Shown here in pieces: positions 47,296 through 55,812 of a stretch of DNA of 64,000 nucleotides (positions are counted from its first letter, which is position 1; the number at the start of each line of letters is the position of its first letter). Origin of the DNA: an uncultured Lachnospiraceae bacterium. Lineage in GTDB: Bacteria; Bacillota; Clostridia; Lachnospirales; Lachnospiraceae. The translations under genes and the position numbers were made by a program. The DNA is taken from the NCBI GenBank assembly GCA_910577175.1, contig CAJTLU010000003.1, positions 35,751-99,750 on the forward strand, given 5' to 3'. The notes below the pieces were generated by a model, which saw only the letters and a list, made by a program, of their open reading frames with translations, was not told the origin of the DNA and did no database searches.

Positions 47296-49071
47296 ATGAC
47301 AGCAAAAGAATTAAGAACAAGGTATGTAAACTTTTTTAAGGAAAGGGGGCATAAAGAAATCGCGTCGGCCTCCCTTCTTCCGGAAAACGACCCCACTGTT
47401 TTATTTACCACCGCAGGAATGCACCCGCTCGTTCCCTATCTGCTCGGTGAAAAGCATCCGCTAGGAAAACGCCTGACTGATATCCAGAAATGCGTTCGGA
47501 CAGATGATATTGACGAGGTAGGCGACAATGCCCATCTGACATTTTTAGAAATGCTCGGAAACTGGTCGCTCGGGGACTATTTCAAGCAGGAGTCCATTTC
47601 CATGAGCTTCGACTTCCTGACAAACCACCTCCATATTCCGCCGGACAGACTTGCCGTAACCGTATTTGAGGGCGACGACATGGTTCCTGCAGATACCGAG
47701 GCGGAAGGAATATGGCGCAGTCTTGGTCTGACAGAGCAACAGCTGTTCCGTTATGGAAGAATCGAAAACTGGTGGGGTCCTGCAGGACAGACCGGTCCCT
47801 GCGGACCGGACACGGAAATCTTTTACGATATGGGAAAACCTTGCTGCGGACCGGACTGCGGGCCTGCCTGCAGCTGCGGGAAATACGTGGAAATCTGGAA
47901 TAATGTCTTTATGCAGTTTAAAAAGGAGGCTGACGGCAGCTTTTCCGGGCTGAAGCAGAAAAATATTGATACGGGAATGGGCTTGGAGCGCATTCTGATG
48001 ATATTAAACGAAAAGACAAATGTATATGAAACGGAGCTCTTTCTCCCGGTTATGACAAAGCTGGAGGAAATTCTGACACAGCAGGACACTACCCTTCCGG
48101 AACGGGACAAACGGATTATATGCGATCACATCCGGGCGCTCTCCTTTCTTCTTGGCGACCCGAAAAAAATCAGCCCGTCCAATACAGAACAAGGTTATAT
48201 CCTGCGAAGACTGCTCCGGAGAATAATCCGGCTGTTTAAAAAGGCAGGGATTCACGAAAACTATTTGTGCACACTATCGGAAGTAATTATCCTGCAGTAC
48301 CAGGACACCTATCCGGAACTGAAGGAAAACCGGGACTTCATTCTGGAGCAGCTTCAAAAGGAGTACCTCCTGTTTTCCAAGACCCTGGACGACGGCTTGA
48401 AGAAAGCAGACCGGTATTTAGAGCAGCTCGGAACAGGTGGAACACTGAGCGGGGAGCTTGCCTTTAAACTCTATGACACCTATGGCTTCCCGATTGAATT
48501 TACACTGGAGCTTGCCACGGAAAGGGGCTGCCTCGTAGATATGGATGGATTTTACCAAAAATTTAAGGAGCATCAGGAAAAATCACGTCAGGGCGCTGCA
48601 GGCAAATTTGCGGGCGGGCTCGCCGACCATAACGAGCAGACTGCAAGGCTTCACACTGCAACGCACCTGCTGAACGGCGCCTTGCGGAAGGTACTCGGGA
48701 CAGAGGTATTCCAACGGGGCAGCAACATCACCTCTGAACGCCTTCGTTTTGACTTTTCCTTTGACCGGAAATTAACAACAGAAGAACTAGAACAGGTGTC
48801 TGCCATTGTAAACGAAGCAATCCGGAACAACCTCGATGTAGTTTTAGAAGAAATGACGCCCGAACAAGCCTATGAAGCCGGAGCAGTCGGCGTCTTTTCC
48901 GGCAAATATGGAGACATTGTAAAGGTCTACACCATTCCCGGATATTCAAAAGAAATCTGCGGCGGCCCACATGCCAAAAACACAGGTGAGCTCATCTCCT
49001 TCCGAATCCTAAAGGAAGAAGCCTCCTCGGCAGGCGTCCGGAGAATCAAGGCAGTCATCGGCGCGGAGTAG
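47296..49071 (+). CDS. Short alanyl-tRNA synthetase-like protein lacking the C-Ala domain
   Basis: A 591-residue protein. The catalytic class II core is present: [41 protein letters not shown], the [18 protein letters not shown] motif and GMGLERI. So is the editing domain, with zinc ligands His453, His457, Cys555 and His559 (HTATH and CGGPH). It stops right after the editing domain; ordinary AlaRS continues about 280 residues with the oligomerisation and C-Ala domains. The frame is otherwise intact, with AAAGGAG seven bases from ATG. A full-length alaS may exist elsewhere. The 3' end abuts a repeat remnant. Confidence 0.9.
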   Translation: MTAKELRTRYVNFFKERGHKEIASASLLPENDPTVLFTTAGMHPLVPYLLGEKHPLGKRLTDIQKCVRTDDIDEVGDNAHLTFLEMLGNWSLGDYFKQESISMSFDFLTNHLHIPPDRLAVTVFEGDDMVPADTEAEGIWRSLGLTEQQLFRYGRIENWWGPAGQTGPCGPDTEIFYDMGKPCCGPDCGPACSCGKYVEIWNNVFMQFKKEADGSFSGLKQKNIDTGMGLERILMILNEKTNVYETELFLPVMTKLEEILTQQDTTLPERDKRIICDHIRALSFLLGDPKKISPSNTEQGYILRRLLRRIIRLFKKAGIHENYLCTLSEVIILQYQDTYPELKENRDFILEQLQKEYLLFSKTLDDGLKKADRYLEQLGTGGTLSGELAFKLYDTYGFPIEFTLELATERGCLVDMDGFYQKFKEHQEKSRQGAAGKFAGGLADHNEQTARLHTATHLLNGALRKVLGTEVFQRGSNITSERLRFDFSFDRKLTTEELEQVSAIVNEAIRNNLDVVLEEMTPEQAYEAGAVGVFSGKYGDIVKVYTIPGYSKEICGGPHAKNTGELISFRILKEEASSAGVRRIKAVIGAE

Positions 49072-49107
49072 GAAGTCCGGCAACCGCAAGCGCTTGCAAA
49101 AATAAGA
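49070..49107. repeat. Partial copy (right end) of the inverted-repeat element
   Basis: GGAAGTCCGG...GCAAGCGCTTGCAAAAATAAGA matches the right end of the 24047-24194 element base for base at most positions. The left part is missing, and the remnant begins at the stop codon of the short AlaRS gene. Confidence 0.5.
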
Positions 49108-49150
49108 CAAAGGCACTCTCATTTACAGGAATTAGGTATCCTCCACATGT

Positions 49151-49189
49151 AAAAAGGGGGCTGCGCTTCGTGTGCCAGCCCCCTTTTTT
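49151..49189. terminator. Bidirectional terminator
   Basis: A 13-bp perfect stem (49151-49163 with 49176-49188) with AAAAA on the left and TTTTTT on the right. It serves both the short AlaRS gene (rightward) and the phosphotransferase gene (leftward). Confidence 0.9.
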
Positions 49190-49191
49190 CG

Positions 49192-49944
49192 TTATTCGTA
49201 ATCGACCACGTTTACCCAGGATAGCAATAACTGCCGCTCCTCCGGCTTTCCCTTCACGGATTGGGAAGCCGCTACAATCGGAAGCCAGCGCTCGATATAC
49301 TGCCTTGCGGTATCGCTCATCTTACAGAACAGCTCCATATACTGCTTTGCCCCCTCGGCATCGTCTGCAAGACAGAACAAAAGATAGGTTCTTGCCACAT
49401 CGGCAGAAGCATTTCCCTGTGTCGCATGCGCCCAGTCAATGATATATGCCTTGCCGTCTTCGTCCGAAATAATGACATTGGACGGATTAAAATCCCCATG
49501 GCATACCTTCGTATGCTTCGGCATCCCCTCCAGACGGGCATGCAGCTCATAACGGGTCGTGGCATCCAGTTCTGCCTGTGAAATCTTACGGTTCATCTTA
49601 TCCTTCAGCTTCGTAAGCCCCGGCGCACGCTTCTCATGCACCTGCATCTGAAGCTCTACCAGATATTTCAGATACTCCTCTTTCTTCTCCGGCTCCTCCT
49701 GCATCAGCTGTGCCAGCGTCTTTCCCTTAATATACTCGGAAACAATCGCCCACTTACCGTCTGTCTTTGTGACCTCCAGAATCTTCGGAATCGGCAGTCC
49801 GGTCTCCTCCACGCGCGCCTGATTCAATGCCTCGTTCAATACGTCCGCTTTGGAATAATCCTCGTTAAACACCTTAATCACGCGATTCCCATCCTGATAA
49901 ACGGTTTTTGTTGCCCTTACTGCAATCGCCTTATCCAGTTTCAT
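49192..49944 (-). CDS. Aminoglycoside/choline-type phosphotransferase family protein
   Basis: A 250-residue APH-fold kinase: catalytic loop VCHGDFNPSNVII (Asp acts as base) and metal loop YIIDWAHAT. N-terminal-lobe features include VIKVFNEDYSKADVLNEALNQARVEETG and WAIVSEYIKGKTLAQLM. Start ATG 49944 follows AAAGGAGG; a 15-codon upstream extension has no support. It lies 13 bases after adhE and is probably cotranscribed. Substrate cannot be read from the sequence; small metabolites are as likely as antibiotics. Confidence 0.88.
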   Translation of the reverse strand: MKLDKAIAVRATKTVYQDGNRVIKVFNEDYSKADVLNEALNQARVEETGLPIPKILEVTKTDGKWAIVSEYIKGKTLAQLMQEEPEKKEEYLKYLVELQMQVHEKRAPGLTKLKDKMNRKISQAELDATTRYELHARLEGMPKHTKVCHGDFNPSNVIISDEDGKAYIIDWAHATQGNASADVARTYLLFCLADDAEGAKQYMELFCKMSDTARQYIERWLPIVAASQSVKGKPEERQLLLSWVNVVDYE

Positions 49945-49957
49945 AGTCTTGCCTCCT

Positions 49958-52576
49958 TTACACCGTCTCCTGCCTGCCATAATAAGCATTCAGGTACATC
50001 TGCCTGATTTCGCTCATCAGCGGATATCTTGGATTTGCTCCCGTACACTGGTCGTCAAATGCCTGCTCTGTCATCTCGTCCAGTCTTGCAAGGAAATCCT
50101 CTTCATCCGGTACATACTCACGAATAGTCTTCTTAATACCTACCTCTTCCTTCAGGTCGTCGATAGCAGCAATGAGGTTTTTTAACTTCTCACTGTCATC
50201 CTTTCCCTGAATCCCGAGGAAATCCGCCACCTCCGCGTAACGCGCGAGCGTATGCGGGTGGTCGTACTGGGAAAAGGTTCCCATCTTTGTCGGCGTTTCA
50301 CTTGCATTAAAACGCAGCACCTCGTCAATCATCAGCGCGTTTGCAACTCCGTGCGGCAGATGATGGAATGCGCCGAGCTTATGCGCCATAGAATGGCACA
50401 CTCCAAGGAACGCATTTGCAAACGCCATGCCCGCCATCGTTGCAGCATTCGCCATCTTCTCTCTTGCTTCCGGGTCGTTTGCGCCGTTATGATAAGCCTT
50501 TGGCAGATACTTGAAAATAATTTTTAATGCGCCGAGTGCCAGTCCGTCCGTATAGTCCGTCGCCATCACGGAGGCGTATGCCTCTAACGCGTGGGTCACC
50601 GCATCGATACCGGAAGCGGCTGTCAGCCCCTTCGGTGCAGTCATATGCATATCCGCATCGATAATTGCCATATGCGGAAGCAGCTCATAGTCCGCAAGCG
50701 GATACTTGACTCCGGTCGTCTCGTCCGTAATAACTGCAAACGGCGTTACCTCGGAGCCCGTGCCCGCAGAGGTCGGGATAGCAACAAAATATGCCTTCTC
50801 TCCCATCTTCGGGAAGGTGTAGATTCTCTTCCGGATATCGACAAAACGCATTGCCATATCCATGAAGTCCGCTTCCGGGTGCTCGTAAAGCACCCACATA
50901 ATCTTTGCCGCATCCATCGCAGAGCCACCGCCAAGCGCAAGAATAACATCCGGCTCAAATGCCGCCATCTGCGCGGCGCCTGCCTTTGCACAGGCAAGCG
51001 TCGGGTCCGGCTCCACCTGATAGAACTCCGTATGGGTAATTCCCATTTCATCCAGCTTATCAGTAATCGGTCTCGTGTAGCCGTTCTGGTACAGGAACGT
51101 ATCGGTTACGACAAACGCCCTTTTCTTTCCCATGACCGTTCCCAGCTCATCTAACGCAACCGGCAGACACCCCTTCTTCATATAAATCTTCTGCGGAGTA
51201 CGGAACCACAGCATATTTTCCCTTCTTTCTGCAACCGTTTTTATATTTAACAGATGCTTTACCCCTACGTTCTCTGATACGGAATTGCCGCCCCAGGAGC
51301 CGCAGCCAAGCGTCAGGGAAGGCGCAAGCTTAAAGTTATAAAGGTCGCCGATGCCGCCGTGGGAGGACGGCGTATTCACCAGGATGCGGCAGGTTTTCAT
51401 ACGGCTGCCAAACGCCGCAAGCTTTTCCTGCTCTGTCACCGCATTCAGGTAAATCGAGGCGGTATGGCCGTAGCCTCCGTCTGCCACAAGATGCTCTGCT
51501 TTTGAAAATGCCTCTTCGATATCCTTCGCGCGGTACATCGCAAGCACCGGGGAAAGCTTCTCATGGGCAAACTCCTCGGAAAGCTCGACGCTCTCCACCT
51601 CGCCGATTAAAATCTTTGTTCCCGCAGGCACCGTTACGCCCGCAAGCTCTGCGATTCTCTCCGCCCTCTGTCCGACAATCTTTGCATTTAAAGCGCCGTT
51701 AATGATAATCGTCTTTCTTACCTTCTCTAACTCCGCGCCCTGCAGAAAATAGCAGCCGCGCGCCGCAAACTCCTCCCGGACCGCCTCATATACCTTGTCC
51801 AGTACAATGACCGACTGCTCGGAAGCACAAATCATGCCGTTATCAAAGGTTTTGGAATGAATAATCGAGCTGACCGCAAGCAAAATATCCGCCGTGTCGT
51901 CAATAATAGCAGGCGTATTTCCTGCACCGACGCCCAGCGCCGGCTTGCCGCTCGAATAGGCTGCCTTCACCATACCCGGACCTCCGGTCGCAAGGATAAT
52001 ATCGCATTCCTTCATTACCAGATTCGTCATTTCAAGGGACGGCACGTCAATCCATGCAATAATATCCTCCGGCGCCCCTGCCGCCACTGCTGCCTCCAAT
52101 ACGAGCTTTGCCGCCTCAATGGTAGAATTTTTCGCACGCGGATGCGGGCTGATGATAATACCGTTTCTCGTTTTCAGGCAAAGCAGGGTTTTAAAAATTG
52201 CCGTAGAGGTCGGGTTCGTGGTCGGAATCACCGCGGCAACCACACCAATAGGCTCCGCAATCTTCCGGATACCGAACGCCTTATCTTCCTCCACCACGCC
52301 GCAGGTCTTCGTTGCCTTATATGCATTGTAAATATACTCCGCCGCATAGTGGTTCTTGATTACCTTATCCTCCACTACGCCCATCCCGGTCTCCTCGACC
52401 GCCATTTTAGCAAGCGGGATTCTTGCCTTATCCGCAGCGGTTGCCGCCGCAAGAAAAATCTTATCCACCTGCTCCTGTGTATATCCGGCAAACTTCCTCT
52501 GGGCTGCCTTTACTTTCTCAATCGCAGTTCCGAGGGTCTCTATACTGTCTACTACTTCGTACTTTCTATTTTTCAT
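49958..52576 (-). CDS. adhE: Bifunctional acetaldehyde-CoA/alcohol dehydrogenase
   Basis: An 872-residue AdhE. The N-terminal CoA-acylating aldehyde dehydrogenase (1-450) has catalytic Cys250 in NGMICASEQS. The C-terminal iron alcohol dehydrogenase (about 460-860) has ALGGGSAMDAAKIMW, AIPTSAGTGSEVTPF and the metal-binding GVCHSMAHKLGAFHHLPHG. It reduces acetyl-CoA to ethanol and re-oxidises two NADH. AGGAGG precedes ATG. The promoter overlaps a perfect Rex operator, and Rex is encoded at 9287-9985. Confidence 0.96.
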   Translation of the reverse strand: MKNRKYEVVDSIETLGTAIEKVKAAQRKFAGYTQEQVDKIFLAAATAADKARIPLAKMAVEETGMGVVEDKVIKNHYAAEYIYNAYKATKTCGVVEEDKAFGIRKIAEPIGVVAAVIPTTNPTSTAIFKTLLCLKTRNGIIISPHPRAKNSTIEAAKLVLEAAVAAGAPEDIIAWIDVPSLEMTNLVMKECDIILATGGPGMVKAAYSSGKPALGVGAGNTPAIIDDTADILLAVSSIIHSKTFDNGMICASEQSVIVLDKVYEAVREEFAARGCYFLQGAELEKVRKTIIINGALNAKIVGQRAERIAELAGVTVPAGTKILIGEVESVELSEEFAHEKLSPVLAMYRAKDIEEAFSKAEHLVADGGYGHTASIYLNAVTEQEKLAAFGSRMKTCRILVNTPSSHGGIGDLYNFKLAPSLTLGCGSWGGNSVSENVGVKHLLNIKTVAERRENMLWFRTPQKIYMKKGCLPVALDELGTVMGKKRAFVVTDTFLYQNGYTRPITDKLDEMGITHTEFYQVEPDPTLACAKAGAAQMAAFEPDVILALGGGSAMDAAKIMWVLYEHPEADFMDMAMRFVDIRKRIYTFPKMGEKAYFVAIPTSAGTGSEVTPFAVITDETTGVKYPLADYELLPHMAIIDADMHMTAPKGLTAASGIDAVTHALEAYASVMATDYTDGLALGALKIIFKYLPKAYHNGANDPEAREKMANAATMAGMAFANAFLGVCHSMAHKLGAFHHLPHGVANALMIDEVLRFNASETPTKMGTFSQYDHPHTLARYAEVADFLGIQGKDDSEKLKNLIAAIDDLKEEVGIKKTIREYVPDEEDFLARLDEMTEQAFDDQCTGANPRYPLMSEIRQMYLNAYYGRQETV

Positions 52577-52614
52577 TTCCAGCCTCCTGTCTATAACACA
52601 TCTTGTTTTACCTA

Positions 52615-52650
52615 TGTTAAAAAATTAACACGGTTCTAGACAAATGTCAA
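52615..52650 (-). promoter_or_regulatory. adhE promoter overlapped by a Rex operator
   Basis: The Rex box TGTTAA-AAAA-TTAACA at 52615-52630 is a perfect 6-4-6 palindrome matching the family consensus. Leftward promoter: -35 TTGACA (52645-52650), 17-base spacer, weak -10 TAATTT (52622-52627) lying inside the box. Rex binding would block the promoter until NADH accumulates. Confidence 0.85.
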
Positions 52651-52707
52651 TAGAACAAACACAGGATTTTCTGGAAAATAATTCCTCCTCACCCTATTAC
52701 AGTCTCT

Positions 52708-54252
52708 CTATTCCGCCTGATAGCTGATTCCGTCAAACCATGCCGTGTTACCGCTCTTTTCTCCACCCGCAGTCGCATACATGCCGACCGTACAGCCGAC
52801 AAAGCCGCCTGCCGACTCCGTACTCAAAAACTTCGTGGACAGCTCCGATACCAATACCTGCTCTCCTGCTCCGGTATCATAGGAAAGCGACGCCACCTGC
52901 CCCTTCTGCCGGATAGAAAACGTAACCTTCTCTGCGGTTACTTCCTGCTCTGCAAGAACAGACAGACCGGTATTTGCCTCATTCTTTACTACGCGTACCT
53001 TCTTCTTTCCGTCAAACTGCCCGTAAAGAACCGCAACCGATGCTCTTTCGCTCTGCAGCAGCGCAAGTCCCGCCGCTTCGTTATCCTGTTCTGGCACAAG
53101 CTTTACTGTTGTACTCGCCGTAAAATAATAAGAAGTCTGACGGATTCCGAGATATGCCGCCGGTTCACACTCCGCAAGCGTGTAAGGCAGAAGCTTCAGG
53201 CGGTACCCCTCGCCGTCCTTTACCGCAGTTCCTTCCTCCGGATTCCGCAGCATTACCATGGAAAACGGAATGCCATTTGCGGCAATCCCGCTTGTCACCG
53301 GATTACCGTCCTTATCCTCCGCTCCTTTTTCGGTAAGCGGTACGGTCACAACATCCTCCAACATGCCGATTCCTGCGTTAAAGACCGGCCAGCCGTCTTC
53401 CCAGGTCACCTTTGCGAGGAACGTCTCACGTCCCATATTCGTATGCCACTCGCACGGTCTGGAAGCAAGCATCACCGCGTACCAGTTCCCTTCCTTATCC
53501 GAAACCAAATCCGCATGACCCACATAACGAATCGGATAATCCTTTCCGAGATGCCGGTGGGTAAATACCGGATTCATCAGATTGCCTTCGTACGGCCCGT
53601 AAATTTCCTTGCTTCTTGCAACGCAGACTGCATGCGCCGGACCTGTGCCGCCCTCAGCGTGCATAATATAGTACCAGCCGTCCTTTTTATAAAGGTGCGG
53701 TCCCTCCGGCCACTCTGCCTTTCTCATTGCGCCGTTCCAGACAAGCTTATACTCGCCGAGAAGCCGCCAGTTCTCCAAATCCACTTCCTGTATGTAAATA
53801 TACCAGTCGCCGTTATGTCCTACGCCCTCGGGATTCGGTCTTGTCCCGATGTAGTAGCAGGTTCCGTCCTCGTCAAAAAACAGGCTCGGGTCGATACCGT
53901 CTGCTCCTGCCACATAATGCGGCTCTGACCACGGACCGGCAGGGTCCTTTGCCGTCACAATAAAGTTCCCGCCATGACTTACGTTCGTCGTAATCATGTA
54001 ATAGGTTCCCGCATGGTAACGGATGGTCGGTGCAAAAATCCCGCGGGACATTCCGTCCTTTCCGCACGGCACCTGCGAATTTCTGTCCAGTATGTTTCCA
54101 ATCTGATGCCAGTGCTTTAAATCTTCACTCTCAAAAATCGGAACCCCCGGAAAATAACAGAAACTTGAATTTACAAGATAAAACTTATCCCCCACTGCAC
54201 AAACGGACGGGTCCGGATAGAAACCCGGTAAAATAGGATTTTTAATTTCCAT
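52708..54252 (-). CDS. GH43 beta-xylosidase / alpha-L-arabinofuranosidase
   Basis: 514 residues from ATG 54252 (AAGGAG upstream). An N-terminal five-bladed propeller carries the GH43 triad Asp14 (FYPDPSV), Asp121 (GIDPSL) and Glu183 (EWPEGPHL). The C-terminal beta-sandwich (about 325-514) ends in WFDGISYQAE. The PILPGFYPDPSV and EWPEGPH motifs are those of xylan-active GH43 subfamilies. No signal peptide: it trims imported arabinoxylan oligosaccharides. It is the last gene of the aguA-uxuA-GH43 series, but with its own possible promoter. Confidence 0.92.
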   Translation of the reverse strand: MEIKNPILPGFYPDPSVCAVGDKFYLVNSSFCYFPGVPIFESEDLKHWHQIGNILDRNSQVPCGKDGMSRGIFAPTIRYHAGTYYMITTNVSHGGNFIVTAKDPAGPWSEPHYVAGADGIDPSLFFDEDGTCYYIGTRPNPEGVGHNGDWYIYIQEVDLENWRLLGEYKLVWNGAMRKAEWPEGPHLYKKDGWYYIMHAEGGTGPAHAVCVARSKEIYGPYEGNLMNPVFTHRHLGKDYPIRYVGHADLVSDKEGNWYAVMLASRPCEWHTNMGRETFLAKVTWEDGWPVFNAGIGMLEDVVTVPLTEKGAEDKDGNPVTSGIAANGIPFSMVMLRNPEEGTAVKDGEGYRLKLLPYTLAECEPAAYLGIRQTSYYFTASTTVKLVPEQDNEAAGLALLQSERASVAVLYGQFDGKKKVRVVKNEANTGLSVLAEQEVTAEKVTFSIRQKGQVASLSYDTGAGEQVLVSELSTKFLSTESAGGFVGCTVGMYATAGGEKSGNTAWFDGISYQAE

Positions 54253-54323
54253 AACGCTTCTCCTTACCTTAAATTTTGTATACATTTCCGGCTGATTTTT
54301 CTCTTTTCAGTCTATTTCAGTTT

Positions 54324-54351
54324 AGCATATTCCATAAAAATGCGCAATCAA
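54324..54351 (-). promoter_or_regulatory. Possible promoter of the GH43 gene
   Basis: Minus strand -35 TTGATT (54346-54351), 16-base spacer, -10 TATGCT (54324-54329), leader about 65 bases. The 5' end touches the dispersed repeat. Confidence 0.45.
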
Positions 54352-54650
54352 TTTTTATCCCTGAGTTTCCGCATTTTTAGCAACACCGTAAAGTCCCGGA
54401 GACTGTGTAACAGCGTAATTTTACATTTGTCTGAAGGACCGCGGTTAAACTTCTCCGGTGCCGTTACTCTTCTGCCATACGGAAAGGTATCGGTATCCGG
54501 CAGCTCCATTGCTCCGATAAAGCCCGAAGGTGCAAAAAGCTCATCCACACAGAAAAAGTCTGACGATTCTGTCATCACTTCTGCTTTAGGCGCCTGTACC
54601 GCCTCCCCACGTAGGGAAGCGGTCGGCACCGCTTCTGCTTCCTGCTCCAT
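54348..54650 (-). pseudogene. Small open frame merging into the dispersed repeat
   Basis: An open frame of 100 codons starts at ATG 54650 behind GGGAAGGG. About 68 residues look protein-like (SSDFFCVDELFAPSGFIGAMELPDTDTF). The frame then enters the repeat (54358-54444) and is translated as repeat sequence (DKCKITLLHSLRDF) to its stop. It may be the remnant of a gene whose 3' end was replaced by the repeat, or non-coding. No family recognised. Confidence 0.3.
54358..54444. repeat. Dispersed repeat, TTTCCGCA/TTTGTCCG family (forward orientation)
   Basis: Begins TGAGTTTCCGCATTTTTAG and ends ACATTTGTCTGAAGGACCGCGG. It is the inverted counterpart of 46845-46924. Its right end matches the left part of the 24047-24194 element (CATTTGTCCGAAGGACCGCGG), linking the two repeat families. 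Confidence 0.65.
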
Positions 54651-54685
54651 CTTTTCCCTTCCCGGTGTCTGGAAACGTAATACGA

Positions 54686-55762
54686 TTACTGCTTTGCTGA
54701 CTTTTTCACTGCCTCCCAGAGCCCTTCGATATAGACAGCTCCTAAGGCGCGGTCATACAGACCATATCCCGGTCTTGCGGTCTCTCCCCAGATCATTCTG
54801 CCGTGATCCGGGCGGATTACGCCGTCAAAGCCCATCTCCTGCAATGCCTTTACAATTTCATACATATCAAAGCTTCCCTCAGAAGAAAGGTGTGCGCTTT
54901 CATGGAATTCGTCGTCTGTTTCAAACTTCACATTACGGACATGCGCAAAATGGATACGCTCGGCAATCTCCGGATTGCGGATAATTTTTACCAGGTCGTT
55001 CTTTCTGCTGCTTCCGAGCGAGCCGGTGCAAAGTGTAAACCCGTGAAGCTTGCTCGGGTGAAGCGCCGCTACCTTTAAAAGTGACTCTTCGCTCGTGACA
55101 ATACGCGGCAGGCCGAAAATATCCCATGCTGGGTCATCCGGATGCACTGCCATCATAATGCCGTACTTTTCACAGGTCGGCATAATACGCTCGATAAAGT
55201 ATCCGTAATTCTCCAAAAGCTGCTCATGGGTCATACCCTTGTATTTTTCAAACAGCTCTTTAATCTCATCCCTCCGGTTCGGCTCCCAGCCCGGCATTAC
55301 AAAGCCGCTGCTTCCCTTTTCAATCCGCTCAAACATCTCGTCCGGACGGATGCCCTCAATCATCTTCCCATCATAGGCAAGCACAGTCGAGCCGTCGGCA
55401 AGCGGTTTTGCAAGGTCCGTCCTTGTCCAGTCGAACACCGGCATAAAATTATAACAAACGAGCCGGATTCCTGCCTTACCGACACTTTCCAAAGAAGTAA
55501 TATAATTCTCAATTAACTTGTCCCTTGTTGGTGCGCCAAGCTTGATATCCTCATGGATATTGATGCTTTCCACACCAAGAAGCTTTAAGCCCGCTGCTTC
55601 TACTTCTTCCTTTAGTTTTACTACCTCCTCATACGGCCATGGCTCTCCTGCCGGAATATCGTGCAACGCCGAAATAACTCCGGTTACTCCCGGTATCTGG
55701 CGGATTTGCTGCAGCGTCACACTGTCGTTTTTGCTGCCGTACCAACGTAATGTCATATCCAT
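54686..55762 (-). CDS. uxuA: Mannonate dehydratase
   Basis: 358 residues from ATG 55762 (AGGAGG eight bases upstream). UxuA converts D-mannonate to 2-keto-3-deoxygluconate in glucuronate breakdown. Signatures: LRWYGSKNDSVTLQQIRQIPGV, GLKLLGVESINIHEDIKLG, RLVCYNFMPVFDWTRTDL, MMAVHPDDPAWDIFGLPRIV, FTLCTGSLGSS, HFAHVRNVK and FDGVIRPDHGRMIWGE, which carry the metal-binding residues. It directly follows the alpha-glucuronidase gene, whose product supplies (methyl)glucuronate. uxaC and uxuB are not in the window. Confidence 0.95.
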   Translation of the reverse strand: MDMTLRWYGSKNDSVTLQQIRQIPGVTGVISALHDIPAGEPWPYEEVVKLKEEVEAAGLKLLGVESINIHEDIKLGAPTRDKLIENYITSLESVGKAGIRLVCYNFMPVFDWTRTDLAKPLADGSTVLAYDGKMIEGIRPDEMFERIEKGSSGFVMPGWEPNRRDEIKELFEKYKGMTHEQLLENYGYFIERIMPTCEKYGIMMAVHPDDPAWDIFGLPRIVTSEESLLKVAALHPSKLHGFTLCTGSLGSSRKNDLVKIIRNPEIAERIHFAHVRNVKFETDDEFHESAHLSSEGSFDMYEIVKALQEMGFDGVIRPDHGRMIWGETARPGYGLYDRALGAVYIEGLWEAVKKSAKQ

Positions 55763-55812
55763 TGTGTTTTCCTCCTGAAACAAAACTTTTTATAGTTCTT
55801 TTACATAAACAA

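Noticed and set aside
51857..52639. Plus-strand frame (260 codons) opposite adhE
   Set aside because: Antisense to adhE; basic, Cys/His-rich composition typical of a shadow frame; also overruns the adhE promoter.
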